Assembly (NCBI GenBank): GCA_047620505.1
Contig: JBLHKS010000061.1
Span: 1-34,423, forward strand
DNA length: 34,423 nucleotides
Source: JBLHKS01 sp047620505
GTDB taxonomy: Bacteria > Verrucomicrobiota > Verrucomicrobiia > Verrucomicrobiales > DEV007
Reading direction: 5' to 3'
The notes beneath the pieces were generated by a model. That model was not told the DNA's origin and did no database searches. It saw nothing but the letters and a program-made list of their open reading frames with translations. Each line of letters begins with the position of its first letter. Position 1 is the stretch's first letter. The position numbers and the translations under genes are program-made. Below, piece by piece: positions 17,089 to 25,843 of the stretch.

Positions 17089-18573
17089 CTATTTTGCCCG
17101 CTTCTCCTTCGCCACCTTTCGCTTGGGAAATAGCTCAAACTTATCCAGCTTCTCCCGCACGGTTAGTCGCGATACCCCAAGCCACTTCGCGATGTGGGAT
17201 TGGTTGCCGTGGCTTAGTTTCACAGCCTGCGCGTAGAGTTCGCGCTCGACGTCTTCGACTAGCGTTTCAAATGCTCCACGTCCTTCAAGTTCGTCGCGAC
17301 TGGCGGCAGAGAGACGTTCTTGAATCTTGGCGGCGAACCCTTCTAATGCTCCAGCTGCCGGAGCGGCAAGGCGAATCGCGGAGGATTCGACGGCAGCTAA
17401 GGCTTCGCGAATTACGGGTTCACCGATGGTCAGGCCGCGCGAATCGAGCAGCGCCTTGCGGACGACGTTCTCCAGCTGCCGAACGTTTCCGGGCCACGCG
17501 GCCGACTCAAGCAGCGTCATGGCTTTAGCGTGAATCGATGGCGCGGACTCATCAAACTCGCGGGCAGAGCATGAAAGGAAATACGTGACTAGCGCTGGAA
17601 TGTCACTGGGACGCTCGCGTAGCGGCGGAACGAAAATGGTGGCGCCATTGAGGCGATAGAACAGGTCTTCACGGAACTTTCGTTCGGCGAGCATCGCTTC
17701 CAGATCGCGGTGAGTTGCGCTGATGACGCGAACGTCGATCGGAATCGCCGCCCTTCCGCCAACACGGCTGATCTGCTGTTCTTGAAGAACGCGCAGCAAC
17801 TTGACTTGGGTTTCCCACGGCAGATCGCCGATCTCATCCAGAAACAGCGTCCCTCCGCTGGCTTGTTCGAAACGACCGATCCTCTGAGCGATGGCGTTCG
17901 TGAATGCACCCTTCTCATGACCAAAGAGCTCACTTTCGATCAGCGTCTCCGGAATCGCGGCGCAGTTGACGGCGACAAATGGCTTACCAGATCGGTCTCC
18001 GTGCTGAAAGATCGCGCGGGCGACCATTTCCTTCCCGCTGCCGGTTTCGCCACGGATCAATATCGGGATCGGCTTGGCGGCGAGACGACCGACTTCCTTG
18101 AAGACCTTGAGCATCTCTTTGCTGGAGCCGATAATGGTGTCTTTGTCAGGCTCGACATCTTTCCCCATTTCGATTGGGCGCGCAGAAAGTCGGCTGCTGG
18201 CGACGGCTTTCTCGACTGTGGCGAGCAAGTCGGGCACTTCGACCGGCTTGATGAGGTAATCGAATGCGCCGAGCTTCATGGCCTCGATCGCGCGATCGGT
18301 CGAACTGAAGGCGGTCATGATGATAACCGGCAAACGCGGCTTCATTCGATGGGCTCGCTCCAGAAGCTCCATCCCGCCGATCGTCGGCATTTCGAAGTCG
18401 GTCACGACAGCGTCGAAGTCCTCTTCTTCGATCAGGTCGAGCCCTTCATCGCCGTCCTCGACGAGGCTAACTTCGTATTCGTGACCGATGAAGATGTCGC
18501 GAAACGTTTCGCCAAGGGCGGTATCGTCGTCGACGAGGAGAAGCTTCGGCTTAGCTGACGGGGATCGAGACAT
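17089..18573 (-). CDS. NtrC-type sigma-54-dependent response regulator
   Basis: The product is 494 residues. The receiver (about 9-125) has acidic pocket VDDD, phospho-acceptor D59 in VVTDFEMP, MTAFS and the IKP lysine. The AAA+ domain (about 147-385) has Walker A GETGSGKE at 175-182, the sigma-54 contact loop as GAFTNA at 222-227 (canonical GAFTGA), Walker B TLFLDEIGD and the sensor region FREDLFYRLN. A Fis-type helix-turn-helix lies at the end (GNQSHIAKWLGVSRLTVREK). It overlaps its upstream kinase by 23 bases, so they form one unit. Targets are unknown. The altered loop residue is noted in the findings. Confidence 0.94.
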   Translation of the reverse strand: MSRSPSAKPKLLLVDDDTALGETFRDIFIGHEYEVSLVEDGDEGLDLIEEEDFDAVVTDFEMPTIGGMELLERAHRMKPRLPVIIMTAFSSTDRAIEAMKLGAFDYLIKPVEVPDLLATVEKAVASSRLSARPIEMGKDVEPDKDTIIGSSKEMLKVFKEVGRLAAKPIPILIRGETGSGKEMVARAIFQHGDRSGKPFVAVNCAAIPETLIESELFGHEKGAFTNAIAQRIGRFEQASGGTLFLDEIGDLPWETQVKLLRVLQEQQISRVGGRAAIPIDVRVISATHRDLEAMLAERKFREDLFYRLNGATIFVPPLRERPSDIPALVTYFLSCSAREFDESAPSIHAKAMTLLESAAWPGNVRQLENVVRKALLDSRGLTIGEPVIREALAAVESSAIRLAAPAAGALEGFAAKIQERLSAASRDELEGRGAFETLVEDVERELYAQAVKLSHGNQSHIAKWLGVSRLTVREKLDKFELFPKRKVAKEKRAK

Positions 18574-19849
18574 TCAATTCAGGTTTGATTGCTGGCATGA
18601 CTTCAAGTTCGCGAATTTCATCCAATCTCAAAGTTACCGGTGCTTCTGGGAGTGTGAAGAAAAACGTAGCGCCAGCGCCAACTTCGCCCTCCGCCCAGAT
18701 CCGACCGCCGTGCTTGTGGATCAGCCGCTGAACTGAAGCAAGGCCGACTCCAGAGCCCGAAAAGTCGTCGTCCCGATGAATCCGGCTGAAGAGCCGGAAG
18801 AGTTTGCCGACGTTGGCCATATCAAATCCAGCGCCGTTGTCGCAAACGAAAAACGCGGATCCTTCGTCGTCTTTCCGACCGAACTCAATGGTCGCGGCGT
18901 CACATTTTCCTGTAAACTTCCACGCATTGCCGATCAAGTTTTCTAACACGACGCGAAGCATCCTGACATCACCAAAACTCGATAGATTTTCCTTGATGTG
19001 CACCTTCGCTTGCCGTGAAGGATTGGCTTCCCGCAACTCCTTCACGATCGCTGTCGCCAATGCCGAAAGGTCCACATTTTCCGGCTTCAAATCGGCCTTT
19101 GATTGCCGGTAGACCGCCAGCATCGCGTCGATCTGGTCTCGCATTCGGTTCGCGGCGTCTGCGATGCGGTTAACGCATTCACGTGGTTTCTCCGAAAGCT
19201 CTGAACCGAACATTTCCGTTAAAGTCCAGCAATTCGTTTTGACAACGCTGAGCGGGTTCTTCAAATCATGAGCCGCGGTCAACGCGAAGACTTCAAACTC
19301 CTCGTTTACCGTCTGCAGCGCCGCCGTTTTCTCTGCCAGCAGCTGCTCCATCGCCCCACGCAGCTTGAGGTTGTCGAGAATCACCGCGGTAGCGTCTGCG
19401 AGGCTCTGCAGAATCCGCATCTGACCATCCGTTGCGCGCGCGTTTTCCGCCCAGCAAACCGTGATCGCGCCGACAGCTTCGTCGCGGCCGATCGGGACCA
19501 TTACGAGGCTTCGGATCATGGTTTGGCTGTAGGCTTCGTGCGGGATGCGATCATCCTCGTCGACGTCGGCGATCTTCAACGGTTGATTCTGACGCGTCCA
19601 CCAACCGGGCTCGCGGCCTTCCGGAAAATGCTGTCCCGCCCAGTCCGGGCCGATCACCTCTTCGCCGGCGTAAGAGGTCTGCTGTTGTTCTTTGAGCACG
19701 AATGTCGCGCCGTCCGCGCCCGTGAGACGGCGAGCAGCTCGCGGGACGATTTCCGCAATGTCATCCAAACTCCGTGCGAACGAAATCCGCGTGATTGCAT
19801 CAGCCATGCGATCGGCGAGGTCGAGTCCGGGTTTTGGTGGCGGCTCCAT
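18551..19849 (-). CDS. GAF-domain sensor histidine kinase
   Basis: The product is about 432 residues from ATG 19849 (MEPPPKPGLDLADRMADAIT); a TTG 48 bases further up is possible. No membrane span is seen, so it is cytoplasmic. A GAF domain covers about 20-160 (TGADGATFVLKEQ ... SLVMVPIGRDEAVGAITVCW). A short coiled region leads to the HisKA H-box with H194 (AAHDLKNPLSVVKTN), then N-box ENLIGNAWKFTG, G1 FVCDNGAGFD and G2 GSGVGLASVQRLIHKHGG. It overlaps the start of the NtrC-type regulator, its probable partner. The GAF ligand is unknown; no phytochrome Cys can be assigned. Confidence 0.92.
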   Translation of the reverse strand: MEPPPKPGLDLADRMADAITRISFARSLDDIAEIVPRAARRLTGADGATFVLKEQQQTSYAGEEVIGPDWAGQHFPEGREPGWWTRQNQPLKIADVDEDDRIPHEAYSQTMIRSLVMVPIGRDEAVGAITVCWAENARATDGQMRILQSLADATAVILDNLKLRGAMEQLLAEKTAALQTVNEEFEVFALTAAHDLKNPLSVVKTNCWTLTEMFGSELSEKPRECVNRIADAANRMRDQIDAMLAVYRQSKADLKPENVDLSALATAIVKELREANPSRQAKVHIKENLSSFGDVRMLRVVLENLIGNAWKFTGKCDAATIEFGRKDDEGSAFFVCDNGAGFDMANVGKLFRLFSRIHRDDDFSGSGVGLASVQRLIHKHGGRIWAEGEVGAGATFFFTLPEAPVTLRLDEIRELEVMPAIKPELNVSIPVS

Positions 19850-19961
19850 GGGCGGCGAGTCTAGCGCTGCAATACAAAGATGCGAGCCAGTTTGCAAGAT
19901 CTCGGGACATTCATTGCCGTTTCCCTGATGCGCGGCGATTACTCAAGGCGCTGAATATGAG

Positions 19962-19981
19962 CTAGTTATGCCAATAACTAG
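19962..19981. promoter_or_regulatory. Perfect inverted repeat upstream of a receiver gene
   Basis: CTAGTTAT and ATAACTAG flank a 4-base centre (8+4+8). The repeat sits in the divergent gap between the histidine kinase and a stand-alone receiver, and covers an ATG at 19968 that would otherwise be the first start of the receiver. A dimeric regulator's operator is the simplest reading; the regulator is unknown. Confidence 0.45.
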
Positions 19982-20000
19982 ATTTGGCACGCAACAGGCT

Positions 20001-20441
20001 ATGTCTGAGTCGGTCATCGCCGCTAAATCCGTGCAATCCGCGATTCATATGCCTTCATCAACCACTTCCCGAAGCTCGAAACCGCGCCTTCTCCTCGTCG
20101 ACGACGACCTGCCGATCCGGGGCTCCCTGACGATGGTGTTCGAGTGGCACGGATACGACGTCACCGCCGTTGCAGATGCGGCGGACGCGATGAAGCACAT
20201 CAACCAGCAGCTGCCGGACGTGCTCGTCACCGATCTAGACCTCGGACCGGGAATCGGCGGCCTGAGTTTGATCACCCATCTGCGGCAACTTCACCCGCGG
20301 TTGCCAATCGTCGTCGTTAGCGGATGTGACGAAGCACGGGACGAAGCGATTGAATGCGGCGCCCGCGCGTTCATTCCGAAACCGATCAGCGTCGAGGATC
20401 TGATGGTCGCGATTCGCGACGCGACGACGTCGGTTTGCTGA
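20001..20441 (+). CDS. Single-domain response regulator
   Basis: The product is about 146 residues from ATG 20001. The receiver begins at RLLLVDDDLPIRGSLTMVFE, has the phospho-acceptor Asp in VLVTDLDLGPGIGG, the conserved VVSG and the lysine in FIPKPIS, and nothing follows it, so there is no output domain. Other in-frame starts are 19968 (inside a perfect inverted repeat, so less likely) and 20049. None has a clear ribosome-binding site. It is divergent from the GAF kinase operon and may share its phosphorelay. Confidence 0.85.
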   Translation: MSESVIAAKSVQSAIHMPSSTTSRSSKPRLLLVDDDLPIRGSLTMVFEWHGYDVTAVADAADAMKHINQQLPDVLVTDLDLGPGIGGLSLITHLRQLHPRLPIVVVSGCDEARDEAIECGARAFIPKPISVEDLMVAIRDATTSVC

Positions 20442-20442
20442 G

Positions 20443-20532
20443 AATCATTCCTTCGTCCTTAGGGGGCCGTCGTAGCTTCGATTGGCATGCCAGTCGAATC
20501 TACGAAATGACGCAACGACGGGTCGAATGATT
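20443..20532. repeat. Nested inverted repeats after the receiver gene (possible structured RNA or terminator)
   Basis: Three nested complementary pairs lie within 90 bases: an outer 8-base pair (AATCATTC 20443-20450 with GAATGATT 20525-20532), a middle 7-base pair (CCGTCGT 20467-20473 with ACGACGG 20515-20521), and an inner near-perfect 34-base hairpin at 20471-20504 (CGTAG/CTACG, one mismatch, then an 11-base stem with one G-U). The middle and inner stems overlap by three bases and compete. No T-run follows, so a plain intrinsic terminator is not obvious. Confidence 0.55.
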
Positions 20533-20710
20533 TCGTCAACGGCAGCGAGTGATTGTTGATTTCATTCCTCCGGCCAGGTGACAGGTAAGCCGCGAATGAT
20601 CCCTTCAACGAAGAGCCAGCTGCCAAAAAATCACAATATCCCGCCGAATTTCGCCCATTTTTTATTATTGTCCTTTTCCCTGCTCTGCTGTTTCCCTGCG
20701 TGGCGGGAGG

Positions 20711-21799
20711 TCAGGAGTTTCCCGATTCGACGGCGTCTAGAAAGCGGACGACCGCATTCGTCCACTGCTCGGGACTTTCCAGCATAGCGTAGTGACCCAC
20801 CCCATCGAGGAACGTAAGCTGGGAGTTGGGAATATCATCGTCCAAGCGCCGGGCGATCTCTTCGACCGCGACGGGATCGGCCCTTCCCCAGAGAATATGC
20901 GTTGGGCGTTCCCAGTTCTGGAGCGCCCCGATCCAGCGATGCCGGAACGACACGCGCTCCGGCAAATACCGGGCAATTTGAGGGAATCGGCTCAGCCCGT
21001 TGTCGCGGGTCAGCCCTTCCCAGAGGATTTCCATATCCGAATCCGTGAGCGTCACGGGCGGTTTGGCGCAGAGGCGCAGAAATCGCCGCTTGAACATGCC
21101 GATGTCTACCAGCTTTACGACAAATGTTGCCGATTTCGGGTGGCGGAGAAGACGATGAGCCATGGTCAGATGGGCAAGCTCCAGGTGGATGCTCGCATTG
21201 CAGATCGTGAGACTGGTTAGGTCGATAGGCAGACTTCCGCTTCTTCGTTTCGCCACGATCTCCGTCGCCACCGACGCCCCGTAATCATGCGCAAGAAGAT
21301 GCCCAGCTCGAATTCCCAACACCCGCCAGAGTTCGATCGCTGTCTCAGCTTGCTCGATCATCGAATAGGAGTAGTCCTCCGGCTTCGCCGAAAGTCCGAA
21401 TCCGGGTTGATCGTGAACGACCACGTAAAAGTGGCGCGCGAGCAACGGGAGCGCCTTGGCGAAGTCGAAGGAAAAAGTTGGGAACCCGTGCAAGATCAAA
21501 AGCGGGGGAGCTCGCTCATCGCCCGCAGTGACGACAAATATCTTTCGACCGAGAATTTCGAGATACCTCCCCTTGGATTGCCAGATTGATAAGTCGCTCG
21601 AAAGAGGGGTGCTGTTAGGAATGTCCTTTTGGGCCCTCGTGCTCCCGGGGCGCGATCGGACCGGGGTCGGAGGAGATGCGATCAGCGCGTCTTTCGATTC
21701 GTCGTTTCCCTGGGCATGAACGCCGTTTGGAAAGCTGGCCGCCACAACAGCAGCTGCCGACGAGCCCTTGAGAAAATTCCGTCGATTCGATTCAGTCAT
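20711..21799 (-). CDS. Tat-exported alpha/beta hydrolase (haloalkane dehalogenase/epoxide hydrolase-like)
   Basis: The product is 362 residues. A twin-arginine signal is present: SNRRNFLKGSSAAAVVAAS (RRNFLK at 6-11). The hydrolase part has oxyanion-hole HGFP (104-107), the nucleophile elbow AHDYGAS with Asp172 rather than Ser, and a catalytic His336 in GVGHYAMLESPEQW. An Asp nucleophile is typical of haloalkane dehalogenases, fluoroacetate dehalogenases and epoxide hydrolases. The substrate is not predictable. It is divergent from a truncated oxidase. The last 60 or so bases of this gene recur, damaged, at about 33746-33820. Confidence 0.9.
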   Translation of the reverse strand: MTESNRRNFLKGSSAAAVVAASFPNGVHAQGNDESKDALIASPPTPVRSRPGSTRAQKDIPNSTPLSSDLSIWQSKGRYLEILGRKIFVVTAGDERAPPLLILHGFPTFSFDFAKALPLLARHFYVVVHDQPGFGLSAKPEDYSYSMIEQAETAIELWRVLGIRAGHLLAHDYGASVATEIVAKRRSGSLPIDLTSLTICNASIHLELAHLTMAHRLLRHPKSATFVVKLVDIGMFKRRFLRLCAKPPVTLTDSDMEILWEGLTRDNGLSRFPQIARYLPERVSFRHRWIGALQNWERPTHILWGRADPVAVEEIARRLDDDIPNSQLTFLDGVGHYAMLESPEQWTNAVVRFLDAVESGNS

Positions 21800-21906
21800 C
21801 GCTCAGCCTGAGGGCGGCGGCGGGCGTTGCAAGGCTTCACTGGGAGTATTGAGCGAACACAGCGATTCGCCAGCGGCCATTCTCTTTCCGTCGAGGGCAA
21901 ACGATC

Positions 21907-23040
21907 GTGTGGCTCGGTCTGGGGGAGCGCAACGCCGCGGACGACGTGCCCGCGCCGAATCTCTTCAAGATGGATCACAGCTCGATGGGAATGGATCACG
22001 GATCGATGAAGCACGGCGGCGTGAAAATGGACATGCCGATGAAAGCTGAGCCGAAGCCAGCCGCGGCAGCGAGGAGCGACCTCCGCGTCTTGAGCTACGA
22101 TCAACTCCGCTCACCGCGCCGAACCACATTGCGCGCGGGGCGTCCGTGGCGCGACGTCACTCTCAAGCTCGAAGGCGACATGGAGCGCTACGTTTGGACC
22201 TTCGACGGCAAGACGCTTCAAGAAGAAGACCAGATCCTCGTCAGGCGCGGCGAAAACGTCCGCTTCACCCTCATCAACACCTCGATGATGCATCACCCGA
22301 TGCACCTGCACGGCCACTTTTTCCGCGTCGTCAACGCGCAGGGCGAGTTCTCGCCGCTCAAACACACCGTCGACGTCGCGCCGTCCCAGACCGTCGTCAT
22401 CGAGTTCGAGGCGACTGAAGACAAGGACTGGTTCTTCCACTGCCACGTGCTCTATCACATGATGAGCGGTATGGCCCGTGTCGTCCACTACGAGGGCTCC
22501 GAAGTCGCGCCGGAACTGGCGGCTGTTCGCGACAGCCCGATGAGCGAATTGAACCACGATCCGTTCTGGATCTGGGGCGAAGGCGTCGCCCTGACCCAAA
22601 TGACCGAAGGCATGGTCGTCGTCGCCAACACTCGCAACACCGTCAGCGCAGCGTGGCAGATCGGCTGGGAAAACGTTGACGAAACCGACTACGAAATCGA
22701 CCTCCTCTACGACCGCTACTTCAACCGATTCTTCAGCGCGTTTGCCGGCGCTCAATTGACCGAGGGCAACGACCGCGCGGTAGGCGGCGTCCGCTATCTT
22801 TTGCCAATGTCAGTCGAAAGCCGCGTCTGGATCGACAGCAACGGCGAGTTCCGGTTCGCCCTCGCCAAGTCCACGCCGCTAACCCGTCGCCTCGGCGCGT
22901 TTGGCGAGATCGAATACGACACCGGGACCGAGTGGGAATGGGCCGCCGGCCTTGAGTGGGTTGGCGGGAAAAACTGGTCGATCGTCGGTCAGTATCACTC
23001 GGATTTTGGCGCTGGTGTCGGCGTCGGTCTTCGCTTCTGA
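21907..23040 (+). pseudogene. 5'-truncated multicopper oxidase with CopB-like barrel
   Basis: The open frame (GTG 21907, or ATG 21970) gives up to 377 residues. It corresponds only to the C-terminal part of the full-length oxidase at 27938-29977. A Met/His-rich linker (KMDHSSMGMDHGSMKHGG) leads into the last cupredoxin domain with MMHHPMHLHGHFF and FFHCHVLYHMMSGM, and then the barrel-like tail ending GVGLRF. The first two cupredoxin domains, with the HWHG and HSH ligands, and the signal peptide are missing. The frame is closed by a stop about 50 bases above the GTG. Without a leader and half of the trinuclear site it is unlikely to be an oxidase; I read it as a remnant, though the frame is intact and expression as a copper-binding protein cannot be excluded. 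Confidence 0.7.
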
Positions 23041-23102
23041 ACGCTCAATATCAATAGAAAACCAGAAACCCGGATAGATTTCAAATCCCCTGAAAATTGT
23101 TG

Positions 23103-23130
23103 GAGGGAAGCGTGTCGATATGACGTTCAC
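23103..23130 (+). promoter_or_regulatory. Putative ECF promoter upstream of the P1B ATPase
   Basis: GAGGG at 23103-23107, 13 bases, then TGACGTTCAC at 23121-23130. It keeps the spacing and CGTT core of three closer matches in the island. Transcription would start near 23135, which supports the ATPase start at 23188 rather than the upstream TTG at 23134. This is the weakest of the four sites. Confidence 0.5.
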
Positions 23131-23187
23131 TAATTGAGCATTCACGGAGTCATCGTCAGGATAAACCCTCCCAATCGTCCAACCACC

Positions 23188-25488
23188 ATGCCCGCGACCC
23201 CCTCGCACCACGATGGCGATCACAGCCATCATCACAGCCATTCCTCGCCGAAGGCCAATTACTTTTGCCCCATGTGTCCGGGCGTCGAGAGCGACAAACC
23301 GGGCGACTGTCCCAAGTGCGGGATGGCGCTCGTTTCGGCGGAGCCCGAGCCGGCAGCAGCTGCTGCCGGCAAGACCATCTACACCTGCCCGATGCACCCG
23401 GAGATCGAGCAGGATCACCCCGGCGACTGCCCCAAATGCGGGATGGCGCTGGAGCCGAAAACCGTCGGCGGGGATTCCACGGAGGAGGACGCGGAAAGCG
23501 CCTCGTTGCGGCGGAAATTCTGGATCGGACTCTGGCTGACCATTCCGGTTTTCCTGCTGGCGATGGGCGGGATGATTCCCGGCCTCAATCTGGATAAAAT
23601 CATCCCACACGGCCTCAGCCGATGGTTGGAGTTTTTGCTGACCACGCCAGTAGTACTCTGGTGCGGCGGCGTGTTTTTCAAGAAGGCGTGGCGCTCGATT
23701 GTGAACCGCAGCCTCAACATGTTCACGCTGATCTCAATGGGCGTCGGCGCGGCTTACGTCTACAGTGCGGTGGCGGTGCTCGCGCCGGGGCTGTTCCCGG
23801 ATTCGTTCCGGCGCGGCGGCGAGGTTGGGCTCTACTTCGAAGCGGCGGCCGTGATCACGGTTCTGGTTTTGTTAGGGCAGTGGCTGGAGGCGCGCGCTCG
23901 CAGTCGGACGGGACAGGCGATTCAGTCTTTGTTAGGCCTCGCGGCGAAGACGGCGCACCTCGTCAACGACGGCGAGGAATCCGATGTGCCGGTCGACTCG
24001 ATCGTCGCAGGTGACCTGCTGCGCGTGCGGCCGGGCGAGAAAATTCCGGTCGACGGCGTCGTCGTCGAAGGCGGCAGCTCGCTCGACGAATCGATGATCA
24101 CCGGCGAGCCGATTCCAGTTCAAAAAGGCGAGGGCGACGCCGTGATCGGCGCGACGATCAACCAGACTGGTTCGATCCTGATGCGCGCCGAAAAAGTCGG
24201 CCACGAAACTCTGCTTTCGCAGATCGTCCACATGGTCGCCGAGGCCCAACGCAGCCGCGCGCCGATTCAGAAACTCGCGGATTCCGTCGCCGGCTGGTTC
24301 GTTCCAGCGGTGATTGGTTGCGCCGTGATCGCGTTTGCCGTCTGGGCGATTTGGGGGCCGGATCCGAAGATGGCTTACGCACTCGTCGCCGCGGTTTCCG
24401 TGCTCATCATCGCCTGTCCCTGCGCCCTTGGGCTGGCCACACCGATGTCGATCATGGTCGGGATCGGTCGCGCCGCGCAGATGGGAATCTTGATCAAAAA
24501 CGCCGAGGCGATCGAGTCCGCCGAACGGGTAACGGTCCTCGTAACCGATAAAACCGGCACCCTCACCGCAGGCAAGCCGAGCGTGACCGAAATCGTCACT
24601 GCGAGCGGCGTCGAGGACCAGCAGCTGCTGGCGTGGGCCGCGGCGGTCGAGCAGGCCAGTGAACATCCGCTTGCGCGTGCCGTCGTCGATGAATCCCGCG
24701 CTCGCGAGATCGAAATTGGCGACGCCAAGGACTTCGAGTCGACCACCGGCGGCGGCGTCCGCGGCGAGGTCGATGGGAAACTTGTCAGGGTCGGGAAACG
24801 CGGATTTCTGGAGAACGAAGGCCTCGCGATTCCGCCCGAGTTGTCGAGCCGCGCCGAAGAGCTTCAAGCCAAAGCCCGGACCGTCGTCTGGATCGCGGCT
24901 GGCGACGAGGTGGTGGGCTTGTTAGGCATCGCCGACGCGATCAAGGAGTCCACGCCGGAAGCGATCGCCGCGCTTCACAACATGGGCGTCAAAGTCATCG
25001 TCTGCACCGGCGACAACCGCGCCACGGCCGAAGCCGTCGCGAAAGAATTGGGAATCGACGAAGTCCACGCCGAACTCGCGCCCGCCGACAAGATCGCCAT
25101 CGTCAAGCGCCTCAAAGCCGAAGGCGCGATTGTCGCGATGGCTGGCGACGGGATCAACGACGCTCCTGCGCTCGCCGAGGCGCACGTCGGCGTCGCCATG
25201 GGAACCGGGACCGATGTCGCGATCGAAAGCGCCTCGATCACGCTGGTTCGCGGCGACCTTCTCGGCATCGCCAAAGCCATCCGCCTGAGCCGCGCGACGA
25301 TGGGCAACATCCGACAAAACCTGTTCTTCGCCTTCGTCTACAACGCCCTCGGCGTGCCGATCGCGGCTGGCGTCCTCTTTCCGTTTATCCATATCCTGCT
25401 AAGCCCGATGATCGCTGGAGCGGCGATGAGCTTCAGTTCGGTCTCCGTGATTGCCAACGCGCTGCGGCTGCGACGGTCGCGATTGTGA
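23188..25488 (+). CDS. copA: Cu(I)/Ag(I)-translocating P1B-type ATPase
   Basis: The product is 766 residues. The N-terminus is His-rich (HHDGDHSHHHSHSS), followed by two heavy-metal-binding modules: YFCPMCPGVESDKPGDCPKCGMAL (27-48 for the core) and YTCPMHPEIEQ...CPKCGMALEP (65-90), joined by an Ala-rich linker encoded by a 22-base palindrome. The core has TGEP, CPC at 410-412 (IIACPCALGLATP), phosphorylated D454 in DKTGTLT, the HP motif (SEHPLARAV) and GDGINDAPAL. The last spans carry YNALGVP and MSFSSVSV, the P1B-1 signature for Cu(I)/Ag(I). It exports monovalent copper or silver from the cytoplasm. A putative ECF promoter lies upstream. Confidence 0.94.
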   Translation: MPATPSHHDGDHSHHHSHSSPKANYFCPMCPGVESDKPGDCPKCGMALVSAEPEPAAAAAGKTIYTCPMHPEIEQDHPGDCPKCGMALEPKTVGGDSTEEDAESASLRRKFWIGLWLTIPVFLLAMGGMIPGLNLDKIIPHGLSRWLEFLLTTPVVLWCGGVFFKKAWRSIVNRSLNMFTLISMGVGAAYVYSAVAVLAPGLFPDSFRRGGEVGLYFEAAAVITVLVLLGQWLEARARSRTGQAIQSLLGLAAKTAHLVNDGEESDVPVDSIVAGDLLRVRPGEKIPVDGVVVEGGSSLDESMITGEPIPVQKGEGDAVIGATINQTGSILMRAEKVGHETLLSQIVHMVAEAQRSRAPIQKLADSVAGWFVPAVIGCAVIAFAVWAIWGPDPKMAYALVAAVSVLIIACPCALGLATPMSIMVGIGRAAQMGILIKNAEAIESAERVTVLVTDKTGTLTAGKPSVTEIVTASGVEDQQLLAWAAAVEQASEHPLARAVVDESRAREIEIGDAKDFESTTGGGVRGEVDGKLVRVGKRGFLENEGLAIPPELSSRAEELQAKARTVVWIAAGDEVVGLLGIADAIKESTPEAIAALHNMGVKVIVCTGDNRATAEAVAKELGIDEVHAELAPADKIAIVKRLKAEGAIVAMAGDGINDAPALAEAHVGVAMGTGTDVAIESASITLVRGDLLGIAKAIRLSRATMGNIRQNLFFAFVYNALGVPIAAGVLFPFIHILLSPMIAGAAMSFSSVSVIANALRLRRSRL
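23349..23370. repeat. 22-base perfect palindrome around an AGCAGCTGCT copy
   Basis: The iterated 10-mer at 23355-23364 is here extended by GCCGGC on the left and GCCGGC on the right to a perfect 22-base palindrome. It encodes part of the Ala-rich linker between the two metal-binding modules of the ATPase. Confidence 0.8.
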
Positions 25489-25499
25489 AGAGTTTGGCC

Positions 25500-25814
25500 C
25501 TACTGATTCAATTTCGCGACGAACTTCTCCGGCTCGGCGTTGAAATCGTCGATGCAGGATTTGCAGCAGAGCTTCACGGTTACGTCGCCGTGCTTTACGA
25601 TGACTGGCTCGCCCATACTGCCGAGTTCTTCGCCTGAAACGACGCAGGTTTTGAGCGGGTAGCCGTCGGCGGTGGGGTCAGCAGTTGCTGAGCTGGAATC
25701 GCCGTGGTCATGGTCGCCGTGATCGTGGTCGTGGCCATCTCCGCCGCAGGACGAGAGGCTGATGGCGACCGCGAAGGACGCAAGGAGGGCTAGGAGTAGG
25801 TTTTGGGTTTTCAT
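25500..25814 (-). CDS. Small lipoprotein with His-rich linker and YHS-like CCxxC domain
   Basis: The product is 104 residues. The leader MKTQNLLLALLASFAVAISL ends at lipobox SLSSC. A His/Asp stretch (HDHDHGDHDHGD) follows, then a domain with YPLKTCVVSGEELGSMGEP and VKLCCKSCIDDFNAEPEKFV. The pattern C...SGxxLxSMGxP...CCKxC...F...PEKY/F recurs in three more genes of this island and resembles the YHS metal-binding domain. A role in binding or passing metal ions in the periplasm is inferred. It is last in a minus-strand run with the methyltransferase 29 bases upstream and is convergent with the ATPase. Confidence 0.85.
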   Translation of the reverse strand: MKTQNLLLALLASFAVAISLSSCGGDGHDHDHGDHDHGDSSSATADPTADGYPLKTCVVSGEELGSMGEPVIVKHGDVTVKLCCKSCIDDFNAEPEKFVAKLNQ

Positions 25815-25843
25815 GTCTGGATCCGGTTTGGATTGTTTTCTTG

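Noticed and set aside
19983..20000. TTGGCAC-like sigma-54 promoter before the receiver gene
   Set aside because: The -12 element does not fit TTGC at the required spacing.
21891..21920. GAGGG followed by 13 bases upstream of the truncated oxidase, as a fifth ECF site
   Set aside because: The downstream element reads GGCTCGGTCT without the CGTT core, so it does not match the motif.
22111..22755. Long minus-strand frame opposite the truncated oxidase
   Set aside because: It mirrors the high-GC coding strand, with a composition typical of antisense frames, and the plus strand has clear cupredoxin motifs.
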